Shown here: in pieces, positions 52,822 to 61,288 of the stretch | Layout of the letters: every line of letters starts with the position of its first letter | Position numbering within the stretch: position 1 is the first letter of the stretch | Assembly (NCBI RefSeq): GCF_013280595.1 | Contig: NZ_JAAATY010000011.1 | Location: 1-64,000, forward strand | DNA length: 64,000 bases | From: Kibdelosporangium persicum | GTDB taxonomy: Bacteria; Actinomycetota; Actinomycetes; Mycobacteriales; Pseudonocardiaceae | Reading direction: 5' to 3' | Position numbers and translations under genes: made by a program | The notes under the pieces: generated by a model | What the model was told of the DNA's origin: nothing | Databases searched by the model: none | The model's input: the letters and a program-made list of their open reading frames with translations, nothing else

Positions 52822-52927
52822 GTCGCAATCGTTGGCAGCCAGCTGGTCTGAGTCAAGGACTTGACGGCCCTGATGGCGAGAGGCATCGTGAATGCGAACG
52901 ATTGCAAAGGCGAGGAGCGAGGTAGCG
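52822..52927. promoter_or_regulatory. Divergent control region with two LacI-type sites
   Basis: Site A CGCAATCGTTGGCA (52824-52837) and site B TGCGAACGATTGCA (52893-52906) both fit TGCAAWCGWTTGCA with a central CG, 69 bp apart. A third dyad GTCAAG-GA-CTTGAC lies between them at 52852-52865. Two matching sites occur upstream of the molybdenum hydroxylase genes at 58857 and 58914. LacI-family proteins usually bind such CG-centred dyads, and a lacI-type gene lies at 55331. Confidence 0.65.
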
Positions 52928-53869
52928 ATGACGGGCTTGCCGGCGGACAGTCCCCGGATCGGCTGGATCGGCTGCGGCCGGATGGGCGCGGCACTGGCCA
53001 AACGCCTGCTGCTCGCCGGGTACGACGTGACGGTCCACAACCGAACCCGGGCCAAGGCGGAAGCGCTGGCCGAGTTCGGTGCGACCGTGGCCGACCGGCC
53101 GGTCGACCTGGCCGACCGCGATGTGGTGTTCACGATGGTGGCCGCGTCGGTGGACCTGGAGGAGGTCACCGCGGGCACCGACGGTGTGCTGACCCATCCC
53201 GATGGGGCGCCCAAGGTCCTGATCGACTCGTCCACGGTCTCCGAGGAGTCGTCGGCCGGGGTGCGCGTCGCGGCGCTCAAGCGCAACACCGAGTTCCTGG
53301 CCGCGCCCGTGAGCGGCAACCCGAAGGTGGTCGACGCCGGCCGCGTCACCTTGGCGGTGTCCGGGCCACGCCCCGTTTTCGACCAGGTGGAGCCGGTCCT
53401 GACGGTGCTCGGCAGGGCCGTGACGTACGTCGGCGAGGACGAGGTCGCCCGGCTGGTCAAGATCGCGCACAACGTGTTCCTCGGCGTGGTGATCCAGTCG
53501 ATGGCCGAGATCACCGTGCTGGCCGAGAAAGGCGGCGTGAGCAGGGCGGCGTTCCTGGAGTTCCTCAACCAGTCGGTGCTGGGCTCGGCGTTCAGCCAGT
53601 ACAAGACGCCCGCGCTGGTCCACCTCGACTTCACCCCGACGTTCACCATGCCGCTGCTGCGCAAGGACTTCGACCTCGGCATGGCGGCCGCGCGGACGCT
53701 GGAGGCGCCGATGCCGCTGGCGTCGGCGGCCGCGCAGCTCGTGGCGTCCGCGGTCGGCGCCGGGTACGTCGACGAGGACTTCGCGGTGCTCATCCGGGAA
53801 CAGGCGCGCCGGGCCGGACTGGCGCTCGAACCGGAGGACGCCGACGTCACAGACGGTCTGGAGGAGTGA
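52928..53869 (+). CDS. Beta-hydroxyacid dehydrogenase (3-hydroxyisobutyrate dehydrogenase family)
   Basis: A 313-aa NAD(P)-dependent oxidoreductase. Seen: RIGWIGCGRMGAALAKRLL (GxGxxG), the substrate loop DSSTVSEESSAGV, FLAAPVSGNPKVVDAG and the catalytic-lysine helix LVKIAHNVFLGVVIQSMAEI, with the C-terminal helical domain (FTMPLLRKDFDLGMAAA). It interconverts a beta-hydroxy acid and the semialdehyde or keto acid. ATG 52928 follows a purine-rich site; a start 36 nt upstream would include the operator. The M24-fold gene follows after one base. Confidence 0.9.
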   Translation: MTGLPADSPRIGWIGCGRMGAALAKRLLLAGYDVTVHNRTRAKAEALAEFGATVADRPVDLADRDVVFTMVAASVDLEEVTAGTDGVLTHPDGAPKVLIDSSTVSEESSAGVRVAALKRNTEFLAAPVSGNPKVVDAGRVTLAVSGPRPVFDQVEPVLTVLGRAVTYVGEDEVARLVKIAHNVFLGVVIQSMAEITVLAEKGGVSRAAFLEFLNQSVLGSAFSQYKTPALVHLDFTPTFTMPLLRKDFDLGMAAARTLEAPMPLASAAAQLVASAVGAGYVDEDFAVLIREQARRAGLALEPEDADVTDGLEE

Positions 53870-53870
53870 G

Positions 53871-55115
53871 ATGCCCGATGACCGGCCCATCCCGGCGCCC
53901 GGGCACAGCGCCGTCGACTACGAGCAACGCGTCGACTTCGACCGATTGCGCGCCTATCGCCTCGAGCGCTCGAGGGCAGCGCTCGAAGCAAGCGAGTGCG
54001 GCGCGTTCCTGCTGTTCGACTTCTACAACATCCGCTACACCACGCAGACCTGGATCGGCGGCGCGCTCGGCGACAAGATGACGCGCTACGCGCTGCTCAC
54101 CCGTGGTGGCGAGCCGATGCTCTGGGACTTCGGGTCCGCGGCACGGCATCACAAGCTCTACGCGCCCTGGCTCGATCCGGAGAACTGCCACGCCGGAATG
54201 CTCGGACTGCGCGGAGCGATCGCACCGGGCGCCGGGCTGATGCGCTCCGCGGTCGCCGAGATCAAAGACCTGCTCGCGCAGGCCGGTGTCGCGGACGCGC
54301 CAGTCGGCGTGGACATCGTCGAACCGCCGTTCCTGTTCGAGATGCAGCGGCAAGGACTCACCGTCGTCGACGCGCAGCAGTCGATGCTCGACGCGCGGCA
54401 GATCAAGTCCGTCGACGAGATCACGCTGTTGTCCCAGGCAGCCGCCATGGTCGACGGCGTGTACCAGGACATCGTGGAAGCGCTGAAACCGGGCGTGCGC
54501 GAGAACGAGATCGTCGCGCTGGCCGGCAAACGGCTGTACGAAATGGGTTCCGACCAGGTCGAGGCGATCAACGCGGTATCGGGCGAGCGGTGCAACCCGC
54601 ATCCGCACAACTTCTCCGATCGCCTGATCCGCCCGGGGGACCAGGCGTTCTTCGACATCATCCAGTCGTACAACGGCTATCGGACCTGCTATTACCGGAC
54701 GTTCAGCGTGGGCAGCGCGACCGACCCGCAGCGCGACGCGTACCGCAGGGCCCGCGAATGGATGGACGCCGCGATCCAGCTGGTGAAGCCGGGAGTGGGC
54801 ACCGACGAGATCGCCCTGGTGTGGCCCGCCGCGACCGACTTCGGATTCGCCGGCGAGATGGCCGCGTTCGGCCTGCAGTTCGGTCACGGCCTCGGGCTCG
54901 GCCTGCACGAGCGGCCGATCATCTCGCGTCTCACCAGCCTGGCGCACCCGGTGGAGATCCAGGCGGGCATGGTCTTCGCGCTGGAGACGTACTGCCCGGC
55001 GTCCGACGGGTTCTCCGCGGCCCGCATCGAGGAAGAGGTCGTGGTGACCGGCCGCGGTGCCGAGGTGCTGACGAAGTTCCCGGCGCAGGACCTGTTCGTC
55101 GCCAACCCGTACTGA
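53871..55115 (+). CDS. M24 (pita-bread fold) peptidase-like protein with altered metal site
   Basis: A 414-aa protein of the Xaa-Pro aminopeptidase/creatinase fold: an N-terminal creatinase-like domain (residues 30-175) and a C-terminal M24 domain (185-405). Four metal-ligand positions are present: Asp262 (FFDIIQSYNGY), His339 (GHGLGLGLHERP), Glu372 (ALETYCP) and Glu387 (RIEEEVVV). The second Asp expected 11 residues after Asp262 is Cys273 (GYRTCYYRTF). A broken dinuclear site suggests a mononuclear-metal or metal-free hydrolase or lyase like creatinase, rather than a peptidase. It begins one base after the dehydrogenase stop and shares its promoter. The substrate is unknown. Confidence 0.85.
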   Translation: MPDDRPIPAPGHSAVDYEQRVDFDRLRAYRLERSRAALEASECGAFLLFDFYNIRYTTQTWIGGALGDKMTRYALLTRGGEPMLWDFGSAARHHKLYAPWLDPENCHAGMLGLRGAIAPGAGLMRSAVAEIKDLLAQAGVADAPVGVDIVEPPFLFEMQRQGLTVVDAQQSMLDARQIKSVDEITLLSQAAAMVDGVYQDIVEALKPGVRENEIVALAGKRLYEMGSDQVEAINAVSGERCNPHPHNFSDRLIRPGDQAFFDIIQSYNGYRTCYYRTFSVGSATDPQRDAYRRAREWMDAAIQLVKPGVGTDEIALVWPAATDFGFAGEMAAFGLQFGHGLGLGLHERPIISRLTSLAHPVEIQAGMVFALETYCPASDGFSAARIEEEVVVTGRGAEVLTKFPAQDLFVANPY

Positions 55116-55330
55116 AGGGTGGTCGCGTCCGGGAACGACTGCTGACGCACTGGACAAAGTGGACGCCCGGGTCGCCGGTGCCGGTGGCTGCGTTCGAGGG
55201 CGTGCGGACTCGGCCGGGGCGGGCACAACGGCCCGCTGGAGTACACGGAGTCGAAGGGCATTGCTGTGTCCTGGTGATTTTCCGGGTGATCGCACCAGGT
55301 AATGGTCCGGTTACCGCTAGGGTGGCCGCC
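55116..55330. promoter_or_regulatory. Promoter region of the LacI gene
   Basis: No gene lies in these 215 bp. An inverted pair GGTAA/TTACC with an 8-bp spacer lies at 55300-55317, about 14 nt before the start codon. It could overlap the promoter; nothing else is recognisable. Confidence 0.35.
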
Positions 55331-56323
55331 GTGGAAAAACCCCCGACGATCAAGGATGTCGCCAGCCTGGCCAAGGTGCACGCCGCCACCGCCAGCCGTG
55401 CGCTGAATCCCCAGACCAGGGGCAAGGTCAGCACCCGGACGGCCAACCGGGTGCTCGAGGCGGCGAAAACGCTGGGGTACGCGCCGAACTCGGCGGCGCG
55501 GATGCTGCGGACCAAGACGTCGTCGGTGGCCGGGGTGATCATCCCGGACCTCCGGAATCCTGTCTTTCCGCCGATCGTCCGAGGTATCGAGGACGGCCTG
55601 CACGAAGCCGGCTACATGGCCCTGCTGGGCAACACCGACGGCGACGAGGAGCGGGAACGCGAACTGCTGCTGGCGATGCGCGGCAGGCAGACCGACGGTT
55701 TCATCCTCGCGACCGGCCGCCGGACCGACCCCGCGCCAACCGTGCCCACGGTGCTGGTCAACCGTCGCAGTGACGCCGGTGACGTCCCCTCGGTGACCAA
55801 CGACAACAACGCCGGCATTTTCTCGGCCGTCGAGTTGCTCGCGTCGCTCGGCCACACACGCATCGGCCACGCCGCCGGACCACAGGGCCTGTCCACCGGC
55901 TGGGAGCGTTACCGGGCTTTTGTCGACGCGATGGACTCGCACGGCCTGGCCGTCGAACCCGGCCGGGTCACGTTCGCCACGGCGTTCACCGAGGAGGCCG
56001 GTTACCGTGCCGCGATGGCGTTGCAGGGCGACGTCACCGCGATCATCGCCGGAAACGACTTGATCGCACTGGGCTGCTACTCCGCCTTGGCCGAACGCGG
56101 TCTGTGTTGCCCGGATGACGTGTCCGTTGTCGGGTTCAACGACATGCCTTTCGCCGACCGGCAACGACCAGGCCTGACGACCGTGCGGATCCCGCACTAC
56201 GAAATGGGTCTGGAGGCCGCCCGGCTGCTGCTCGAACGGATCGCGAACCCGACGACCCCGGCCAAACGGGTGATCCTGCCGGTCGAACTGGTCCGCCGCG
56301 GCTCCGTCGCCCCACCCAGATGA
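55331..56323 (+). CDS. LacI-family transcriptional regulator
   Basis: A 330-aa regulator. Residues 6-60 form the LacI helix-turn-helix and hinge (TIKDVASLAKVHAATASRAL, then ANRVLEAAKTLGYAPNSAAR). The rest is the sugar-binding-type ligand domain (VAGVIIPDLRNPVFPPIVRG, then DVSVVGFNDMPFADRQRPGL). It probably regulates the flanking catabolic genes through the CG-centred sites at 52824, 52893, 58857 and 58914. The 215 bp before it contain GGTAA-N8-TTACC (55300-55317) but none of those sites. GTG 55331 places the helix-turn-helix at the usual distance; a GTG at 55322 is possible. Confidence 0.9.
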   Translation: MEKPPTIKDVASLAKVHAATASRALNPQTRGKVSTRTANRVLEAAKTLGYAPNSAARMLRTKTSSVAGVIIPDLRNPVFPPIVRGIEDGLHEAGYMALLGNTDGDEERERELLLAMRGRQTDGFILATGRRTDPAPTVPTVLVNRRSDAGDVPSVTNDNNAGIFSAVELLASLGHTRIGHAAGPQGLSTGWERYRAFVDAMDSHGLAVEPGRVTFATAFTEEAGYRAAMALQGDVTAIIAGNDLIALGCYSALAERGLCCPDDVSVVGFNDMPFADRQRPGLTTVRIPHYEMGLEAARLLLERIANPTTPAKRVILPVELVRRGSVAPPR

Positions 56324-58387
56324 TCAGCCGGGCATGGCGGCGATGATGTTCTCCGCGTTCAGCGGGAGCGTGCGGACGCGGACGCCGAGCGCGTCGGCCA
56401 GGGCGTTGCCGATCGCGGCCGCGGTGGGGCCCTGGGCGGCTTCACCCGCGCCGCGGCTGGGCAGGTCCGGACGGTTGACCAGGAGGACGTCGACGTCCGG
56501 CACTTCAGAGAACTTCAGGATCGGATAGCTTTCCCAGTCCGTGCTGGTCACGCGGGTCCGGGTGAAGCGGACCTCTTCTTTCAGTGTCCAGCTTGTGCTC
56601 TGGATCGCTCCGCCTTCGATCTGGTTGCGCAGACCGTCAGGGCTGACGACCAGGCCTGCGTCGACGGCCACGGTCAGCCGGGTGACCTGGAGTTCCTGCT
56701 CGGCGCGGACCTCGGCGACCACAGCGCAGTACGCGCCGTGATTGCTGTATCGGGCGAAACCGAAACCGCAGCCGCGATCCTGTTCCGGGACGCGGTCCCA
56801 CCAGCCTGCCCGGTCGGCGGCGGCGAGGATGACGGTTCGTGCGCGGTCGTCGGTGAGGTGGCGCAGGCGGAACTCGACTGGGTCCACATCCCCGGCCAGT
56901 TCGTCCATGAACGACTCTATGGCGAACACGTTCAGGTACGCCCCGAGTGCCCGCATCGCCGAGGTCCGCAAAGGCATGTGCAGCAGGCGGTTCTTGATGA
57001 TCTCGCGGCGCGGGAACGTGTACAGCGGGATGGCGTTGCGTTGTGCGCCGCCGCCGCGGGCGGTGGGGGGATCGTCGGACACGAACAGAGGCTTGGCGTC
57101 GGCCAGGTACGCGGCTGACAACAGGCCTGGTGCCGTGGGCGACATGCCCGGCCGGGCCAGGTGGCCGTTGCCGAAGGTCTCGTGGCGCCAACCGGTGATC
57201 GTTCCGTTCTCGACGCAGGCGGACATGCGCACGCCCATCGCCGGGCCGAAAGGTGCCCACGCCAACTCATCCGCGCGCGACCACACGACTTGCACGGCGT
57301 GCCCGGGGACGACTCGTGCCAGCAGAACTGCGTCGAAGGCGACGTCGTCGGCTCCGTTGTGGCCGTAGCATCCGGAGCCTTCGACGTGGTGCACGGTGAT
57401 CTGGTCCAGGGCGACCGGTAGGGCGATCGTGATGGCCTTGCGGAGGTTGTACGCGCCTTGTGTGTGGCTCCAGACCTCCAGTGCTGTGCCGCTCCACTGG
57501 GCGATCGCGCATGCCGGGCCGATGGAAGCGTGTGCCAGGTACGGTCGCGAGTAGTACGCGGTGGCGGTCGTGGGAAAGCCGGGCGAGACGGCGTCGACCG
57601 TCTGGGTTTCCACCGGCGTTGAGGTGAGCAACTCCGCGACTGACGACGGCAGTGACGCGGTCTCGTCCCACACCGCGTGCGAGCGCAGGAGTTCCGCGCC
57701 GGAGATCGCAGTTTCCTCTTGGGCTGCCACGACGCCCAGAAAACTGCCGTCGCGGACGACTTCGACGATTCCAGTGAGCGCCTTGGTGGCGGATGTGTCG
57801 AGCGAGCGGAGCGTCGCGCCGGGGGAGGGCGGGCGCACCACGCGGCCGTAAAGCATGCCCGGCAACGACATGTCGTGGATGAACCTCGCGCGGCCGTACA
57901 CCTTGTCCGGCAGGTCGATCCGGGGCGTGCTCGTTCCGACAACGGTGTGGTGCGACGGGGGTTTCGGGCGGGGCTCACCGGTCGCGTCGACGTCGAGGCT
58001 GACGGTTTCCGCCAGGTCCCAATAGCTTGTGGTGCCGGCGTCGGACATGATCAGGCCATCGTGGACGGTGGCGTGGGAGCCGAGGCCTGACGCGGCGATG
58101 AAGAGGGCGCGGACTTCGGCGGCCGCCTGCCGCAGGGCGGCTCCGGACTCCTCCAGGGAACGGCTGCCCGCGGTCAGGGTCTGCTCCGCCGTCACCGGCG
58201 CGGTCAGCGGGATCAGCTGGATCCGGTTGAAGCCGACGTCGAGTTCGTCGGCGACGATCTGGCCGAGCGCGGTCAGAATGCCTTGTCCCAGCTCGACTTT
58301 CCCGGATCGCACGGCCACTGTGCCGGACGCGTTGATGGTGATCCAACGGGACAGTCGTGGCGCGGCGGCGAGCGCGGGCGGGATCAT
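56324..58387 (-). CDS. Molybdopterin-binding subunit, nicotinate dehydrogenase/isoquinoline oxidoreductase type
   Basis: A 687-aa Mo-cofactor subunit of the xanthine oxidase family: SGKVELGQGILTALGQIVAD, VVGTSTPRIDLPDKVYGRAR, HHVEGSGCYGHNGADDVAFD, the Mo-site region MRALGAYLNVFAIESFMDEL and the catalytic Glu in RGAGEAAQGPTAAAIGNALA. Unlike the other pair in this window it has no Tat signal and is probably cytoplasmic. ATG 58387 overlaps the TGA of the [2Fe-2S] subunit gene (ATGA). Such enzymes hydroxylate N-heteroaromatics such as nicotinate or its analogues. It converges on the LacI gene with no gap. The substrate is unknown. Confidence 0.92.
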   Translation of the reverse strand: MIPPALAAAPRLSRWITINASGTVAVRSGKVELGQGILTALGQIVADELDVGFNRIQLIPLTAPVTAEQTLTAGSRSLEESGAALRQAAAEVRALFIAASGLGSHATVHDGLIMSDAGTTSYWDLAETVSLDVDATGEPRPKPPSHHTVVGTSTPRIDLPDKVYGRARFIHDMSLPGMLYGRVVRPPSPGATLRSLDTSATKALTGIVEVVRDGSFLGVVAAQEETAISGAELLRSHAVWDETASLPSSVAELLTSTPVETQTVDAVSPGFPTTATAYYSRPYLAHASIGPACAIAQWSGTALEVWSHTQGAYNLRKAITIALPVALDQITVHHVEGSGCYGHNGADDVAFDAVLLARVVPGHAVQVVWSRADELAWAPFGPAMGVRMSACVENGTITGWRHETFGNGHLARPGMSPTAPGLLSAAYLADAKPLFVSDDPPTARGGGAQRNAIPLYTFPRREIIKNRLLHMPLRTSAMRALGAYLNVFAIESFMDELAGDVDPVEFRLRHLTDDRARTVILAAADRAGWWDRVPEQDRGCGFGFARYSNHGAYCAVVAEVRAEQELQVTRLTVAVDAGLVVSPDGLRNQIEGGAIQSTSWTLKEEVRFTRTRVTSTDWESYPILKFSEVPDVDVLLVNRPDLPSRGAGEAAQGPTAAAIGNALADALGVRVRTLPLNAENIIAAMPG

Positions 58388-58845
58388 GACGACGCCTCGC
58401 CGGCTCGCATCACCGCGCGGACCATGCGGTTGTGTGCACCGCATCGGCACAGGTTGTTGTCCAACGCGCTGCGGACTTCACGTTCGTCGGGCTTGGGATT
58501 GCGTTCCAGCAGAGCGGTCGCGCTCATCACGATGCCCGAGACGCAGTAGCCGCATTGCGCTGCTTGCTCTTCGAGGAACATCCGTTGCACGGGACTGCCC
58601 GCGAGGCCTTCGACCGTGCGGATCGCCTGGCCCGCCACTGACCACAGTGGAGTGTCACAGGAGTACACCGTGCGGCCGTCGATGATCACGTTGCACGCAC
58701 CGCACAGGCCGACGCCGCATCCGAACCTTGTGCCCTTCAGGCCGAGGTGGTTGCGTAGCACGTAGAGCAAAGGGGTGTCCCGGTCGCACGTCACTTCGAC
58801 TTGGGTGCCGTTCACCGTCAGCTGGAACGTGTCGGTCATGCTCAT
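58384..58845 (-). CDS. Molybdenum hydroxylase [2Fe-2S] subunit (nicotinate dehydrogenase small-subunit type)
   Basis: A 153-aa subunit with both cluster motifs: CGVGLCGACNVIIDG plus the Cys in YSCDTPLW (residues 44-63) and QCGYCVSGIVMS / LCRCGAHNRMV (about 98-138). It relays electrons from the Mo subunit encoded directly after it with an ATGA overlap. The start may be residue 1 (MSMTDTF) or residue 3. Upstream lie two LacI-type operator-like sites, so the pair is probably induced by its substrate. No FAD subunit gene is present. Confidence 0.92.
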   Translation of the reverse strand: MSMTDTFQLTVNGTQVEVTCDRDTPLLYVLRNHLGLKGTRFGCGVGLCGACNVIIDGRTVYSCDTPLWSVAGQAIRTVEGLAGSPVQRMFLEEQAAQCGYCVSGIVMSATALLERNPKPDEREVRSALDNNLCRCGAHNRMVRAVMRAGEASS

Positions 58846-58927
58846 CCCGTCTGGAGCACTAACGATTGCACACTAGCCAGCCAGACAAAGTTGGTCAACG
58901 GTCCGACGTGTTGTGCAAACGATCTCA
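58846..58927. promoter_or_regulatory. Control region of the molybdenum hydroxylase genes with two LacI-type sites
   Basis: Site C CACTAACGATTGCA (58857-58870) and site D TGCAAACGATCTCA (58914-58927) match the half-site TGCAAWCG and the dyad TGCAAWCGWTTGCA, 57 bp apart; site D overlaps the end of the LysR gene. Shared sites with the 52824-52906 region suggest common control. Confidence 0.6.
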
Positions 58928-59803
58928 ACGCGAGTGTCCGATCAGGTCCAGCAAGGTGCGCAAGGCCCGGCTCGGCGGCCTGCTTGCCAGAGTCGCGATC
59001 GTCAACGGCCAGGTCATCCGTTCGGTGAGCGGCACACGGACCACGCCAGGCCCCACCTCGAACCCCAGGTCCGGGATCACCGCCACCCCCAGCCCGGCCT
59101 CCACGTAGGCGGGGACCGCGCTCAAGTCGGCCACCTCGACCCCGACGCGCCGCGGCGTGCCGAGCCCGACATAAGTGCGGTCGATCCAGACCCGGTTGCC
59201 GAAACCGGTCGAGGTGTCCACGAACGAATCGCGGGTCAGGTCAGGCAGCGACACCGAACTCGCGTCCGCCAGACGGTGGCCCGACGGCAGCAGTGCCACG
59301 TACGGCCAGCTGGCCAACGGTCGCGTGGCGAGTCCGGCCAGGTCGGCCTCGGGCAGTCCGAGCAGCGCGAGGTCCAGCCGGCCGGAGCGGACGTCGTCGG
59401 CCATGCCGGTCGAGCCGGTCACCGAGACCGTGACGTGGATGTCGACCAGCGGATAGCGCTCGTGGAACGCGCCGAGCAGGCCGGGCAGGTCGATCACCGA
59501 GATGTTGGTCATCGTGCCGATCCGGATGCTGCCGCGCAGCCCGGCCGAGGCCTCCTGCGCCACGGCCATCGCCCGGTCCACGGCCTCCAGCGCGGCCTTC
59601 GCCTCCGGCAGGAACGCGCTGCCCGCCGCGGACAGCGTCACGCGCCTGGTCGAGCGCTCGAACAAGGTTGTGCCGAGCTCCGCCTCCAGCGCCTTGACCG
59701 CCGCGGACACCGTGGACTGGACCGCGTAGAGCCGCTGGGCGGCACGCGTGAAGCTGAGCTCCTCGGCCACCGCCACGAAGTATTCGAGCTGGCGGGTCTC
59801 CAT
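58925..59803 (-). CDS. LysR-family transcriptional regulator
   Basis: A 292-aa regulator: N-terminal helix-turn-helix (METRQLEYFVAVAEELSFTR, then AQRLYAVQSTVSAAVKALEA) and C-terminal substrate-binding domain (GSIRIGTMTNISVIDLPGLL, then YVEAGLGVAVIPDLGFE). ATG 59803 starts the protein exactly at the conserved METRQLEYF. It is divergent from an MFS gene across about 80 bp that contain a T-N11-A-type dyad (CCAAGATTCTTCGTTGG, 59837-59853), so the transporter is its likely target. Upstream extension of the frame runs antisense to the transporter and is rejected. Confidence 0.92.
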   Translation of the reverse strand: METRQLEYFVAVAEELSFTRAAQRLYAVQSTVSAAVKALEAELGTTLFERSTRRVTLSAAGSAFLPEAKAALEAVDRAMAVAQEASAGLRGSIRIGTMTNISVIDLPGLLGAFHERYPLVDIHVTVSVTGSTGMADDVRSGRLDLALLGLPEADLAGLATRPLASWPYVALLPSGHRLADASSVSLPDLTRDSFVDTSTGFGNRVWIDRTYVGLGTPRRVGVEVADLSAVPAYVEAGLGVAVIPDLGFEVGPGVVRVPLTERMTWPLTIATLASRPPSRALRTLLDLIGHSR

Positions 59804-59884
59804 CCGTGAATTATCGGTGACGGCGATGGATGTTGCCAAGATTCTTCGTTGGACTTCATGAGTCCGCGGAGTCACCGTGGAGGC

Positions 59885-61102
59885 ATGACTCTTACTGCTG
59901 CTGCCCGCCCTTCCGTGCCCGCCGGGCGCGTCAGCCACGGTGGTGGCTTCTGGGTGATCGCCGCGGCGTTCACGATCGCGCTGGCGTACTCGACGGTGCC
60001 GACTCCGCTCTACGGCATCTACCAGCAGCGTGACGGCTTCCCGACCTGGGTGATCACGGTCGTCTTCGCCGCCTACGCGGTCGGCGTCGTGGCGAGTCTC
60101 TACCTGGTCGGCCACGTCAGCGACTGGTTCGGCCGTCGCCGCGTGATCCTGGCGGCGACGCTCGTCGAGGCGTTGTCCGCGTTGATCTTCGTGGCCTGGC
60201 CGGACGTGCCCGGGCTGATCGTCGCCCGGCTGATCGGCGGCGCCGGGATCGGCGCGATGGTCGCCACAGCCACCGCGCACCTGTCCGAGCTGCGGCTCGT
60301 CGCGCGCCCAGCGGCCGATCCGGCGGGCACCGGGCTGATCTCCAGCGTGGTCAACACCGGCGGCCTGGCCGTCGGCCCGGTGATCAGCGGCATCCTGCTG
60401 CAGTTCGTCGACTCGCCGCTGACCACGCCGTACCTGATCTTCCTCGGGCTGCTGGTGCTCAGCGCGATCGCGATCAGCCTGGTCCCGGAAACCGTTGAGC
60501 GGCAGGAAGAACGCCCGGCGTACCGGCCACAGCGGATCTCGTTGCCGCGTGCCTCACTGGCCACGTTCTTCGGCGCCGTGACGGCCGCGTTCGCCGCTTT
60601 CGCGCTGATGGGCCTGTTCACGGCACTCGCGCCGACGCTGCTGACGCTCGCGTTCCACCAGCCGTCCGAACTGCTCGGCGGGTTCGCCACCTTCGCACTG
60701 CTGGGGTCCGCGGCGGCCGCGCAGGTCGTGTTCGCGCGTGTGCCCGCCCGGCGGCAGACCGAACTGGGTTTCGGGCTGATGGCGGTCGGGCTGGTCGTGG
60801 TGCCGATCGGCGTGCTCACGGCCGGAATCTGGCTGTTCTTCGCCGGGGCGGTCGTCGCGGGCGCCGGGGTCGGCCTGGCGTTCCGTTCGGCCGTCGCGAC
60901 CGCTGCCTCGTTGGCCGAACCCGAGGTCCGAGGTGAGGTGCTGGCCGCGCTGTTCCTCGGTGCGTACGCCGGACTTGTGATCCCGGTGCTGGCCATCGGA
61001 GTCGCTCTGGTGTGGCTGTCCAGCCCGACCGCCGTGGTGTTGTTCTCGGCGCTGGAGCTGCTTCTGCTCGGCTGGGCCGCGCGGCGCGTACTGGCTCGAT
61101 GA
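59885..61102 (+). CDS. MFS transporter
   Basis: A 405-aa major facilitator with twelve hydrophobic segments: STVPTPLYGIYQQRDGFP after the first, motif A GHVSDWFGRRRVIL in loop 2-3, and GGAGIGAMVATATAHLSELR in segment 4. It resembles drug/metabolite efflux members of the family; the substrate is unknown. The start is uncertain: GGAGG lies only 1 nt before ATG 59885, and an in-frame ATG at 59858 would add nine residues. It is divergent from the LysR gene, which probably controls it. A short 22-bp repeat array follows its stop. Confidence 0.85.
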   Translation: MTLTAAARPSVPAGRVSHGGGFWVIAAAFTIALAYSTVPTPLYGIYQQRDGFPTWVITVVFAAYAVGVVASLYLVGHVSDWFGRRRVILAATLVEALSALIFVAWPDVPGLIVARLIGGAGIGAMVATATAHLSELRLVARPAADPAGTGLISSVVNTGGLAVGPVISGILLQFVDSPLTTPYLIFLGLLVLSAIAISLVPETVERQEERPAYRPQRISLPRASLATFFGAVTAAFAAFALMGLFTALAPTLLTLAFHQPSELLGGFATFALLGSAAAAQVVFARVPARRQTELGFGLMAVGLVVVPIGVLTAGIWLFFAGAVVAGAGVGLAFRSAVATAASLAEPEVRGEVLAALFLGAYAGLVIPVLAIGVALVWLSSPTAVVLFSALELLLLGWAARRVLAR

Positions 61103-61126
61103 ACTCCGCTCGGCGGTACCGCGATG

Positions 61127-61206
61127 GGGAATTTCGGGGTGCCGCGACGGCGAACTCGGAGTGCCGGAATGGTGGACACGGGGTGCCGGAATGGTGGACA
61201 CGGGTC
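61127..61206. repeat. Short array of the 22-bp tandem repeat (three units plus a partial)
   Basis: Units start at 61127, 61149, 61171 and 61193 (partial). The third differs from the b-type unit of the 28060-28301 array only at its last base, and the first is degenerate. The array lies between the MFS stop and the next operon. The rest of 61103-61288 shows no gene. Confidence 0.85.
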
Positions 61207-61288
61207 AAGGTGGCCGTGCGTGCGTACAGTGTTGTGGACTACCCCTAAAGTGGACTCGACACGACGGGGCCGAGGCCAGGGGGTTCGA

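Noticed and set aside
52822-53991. Upstream extension of the substrate-binding protein to 696 aa
   Set aside because: The extra part is antisense to the dehydrogenase gene and includes the divergent control region.
53871-55115. DMSP lyase DddP identification of the M24 protein
   Set aside because: The DddP iron-ligand aspartates are not all present (Cys273 in place of Asp) and the context does not suggest DMSP use.
53996-55330. Upstream extension of the LacI reading frame through the M24 gene
   Set aside because: The first 445 codons are a shifted-frame shadow of the M24 gene; the LacI helix-turn-helix begins at about 55331.
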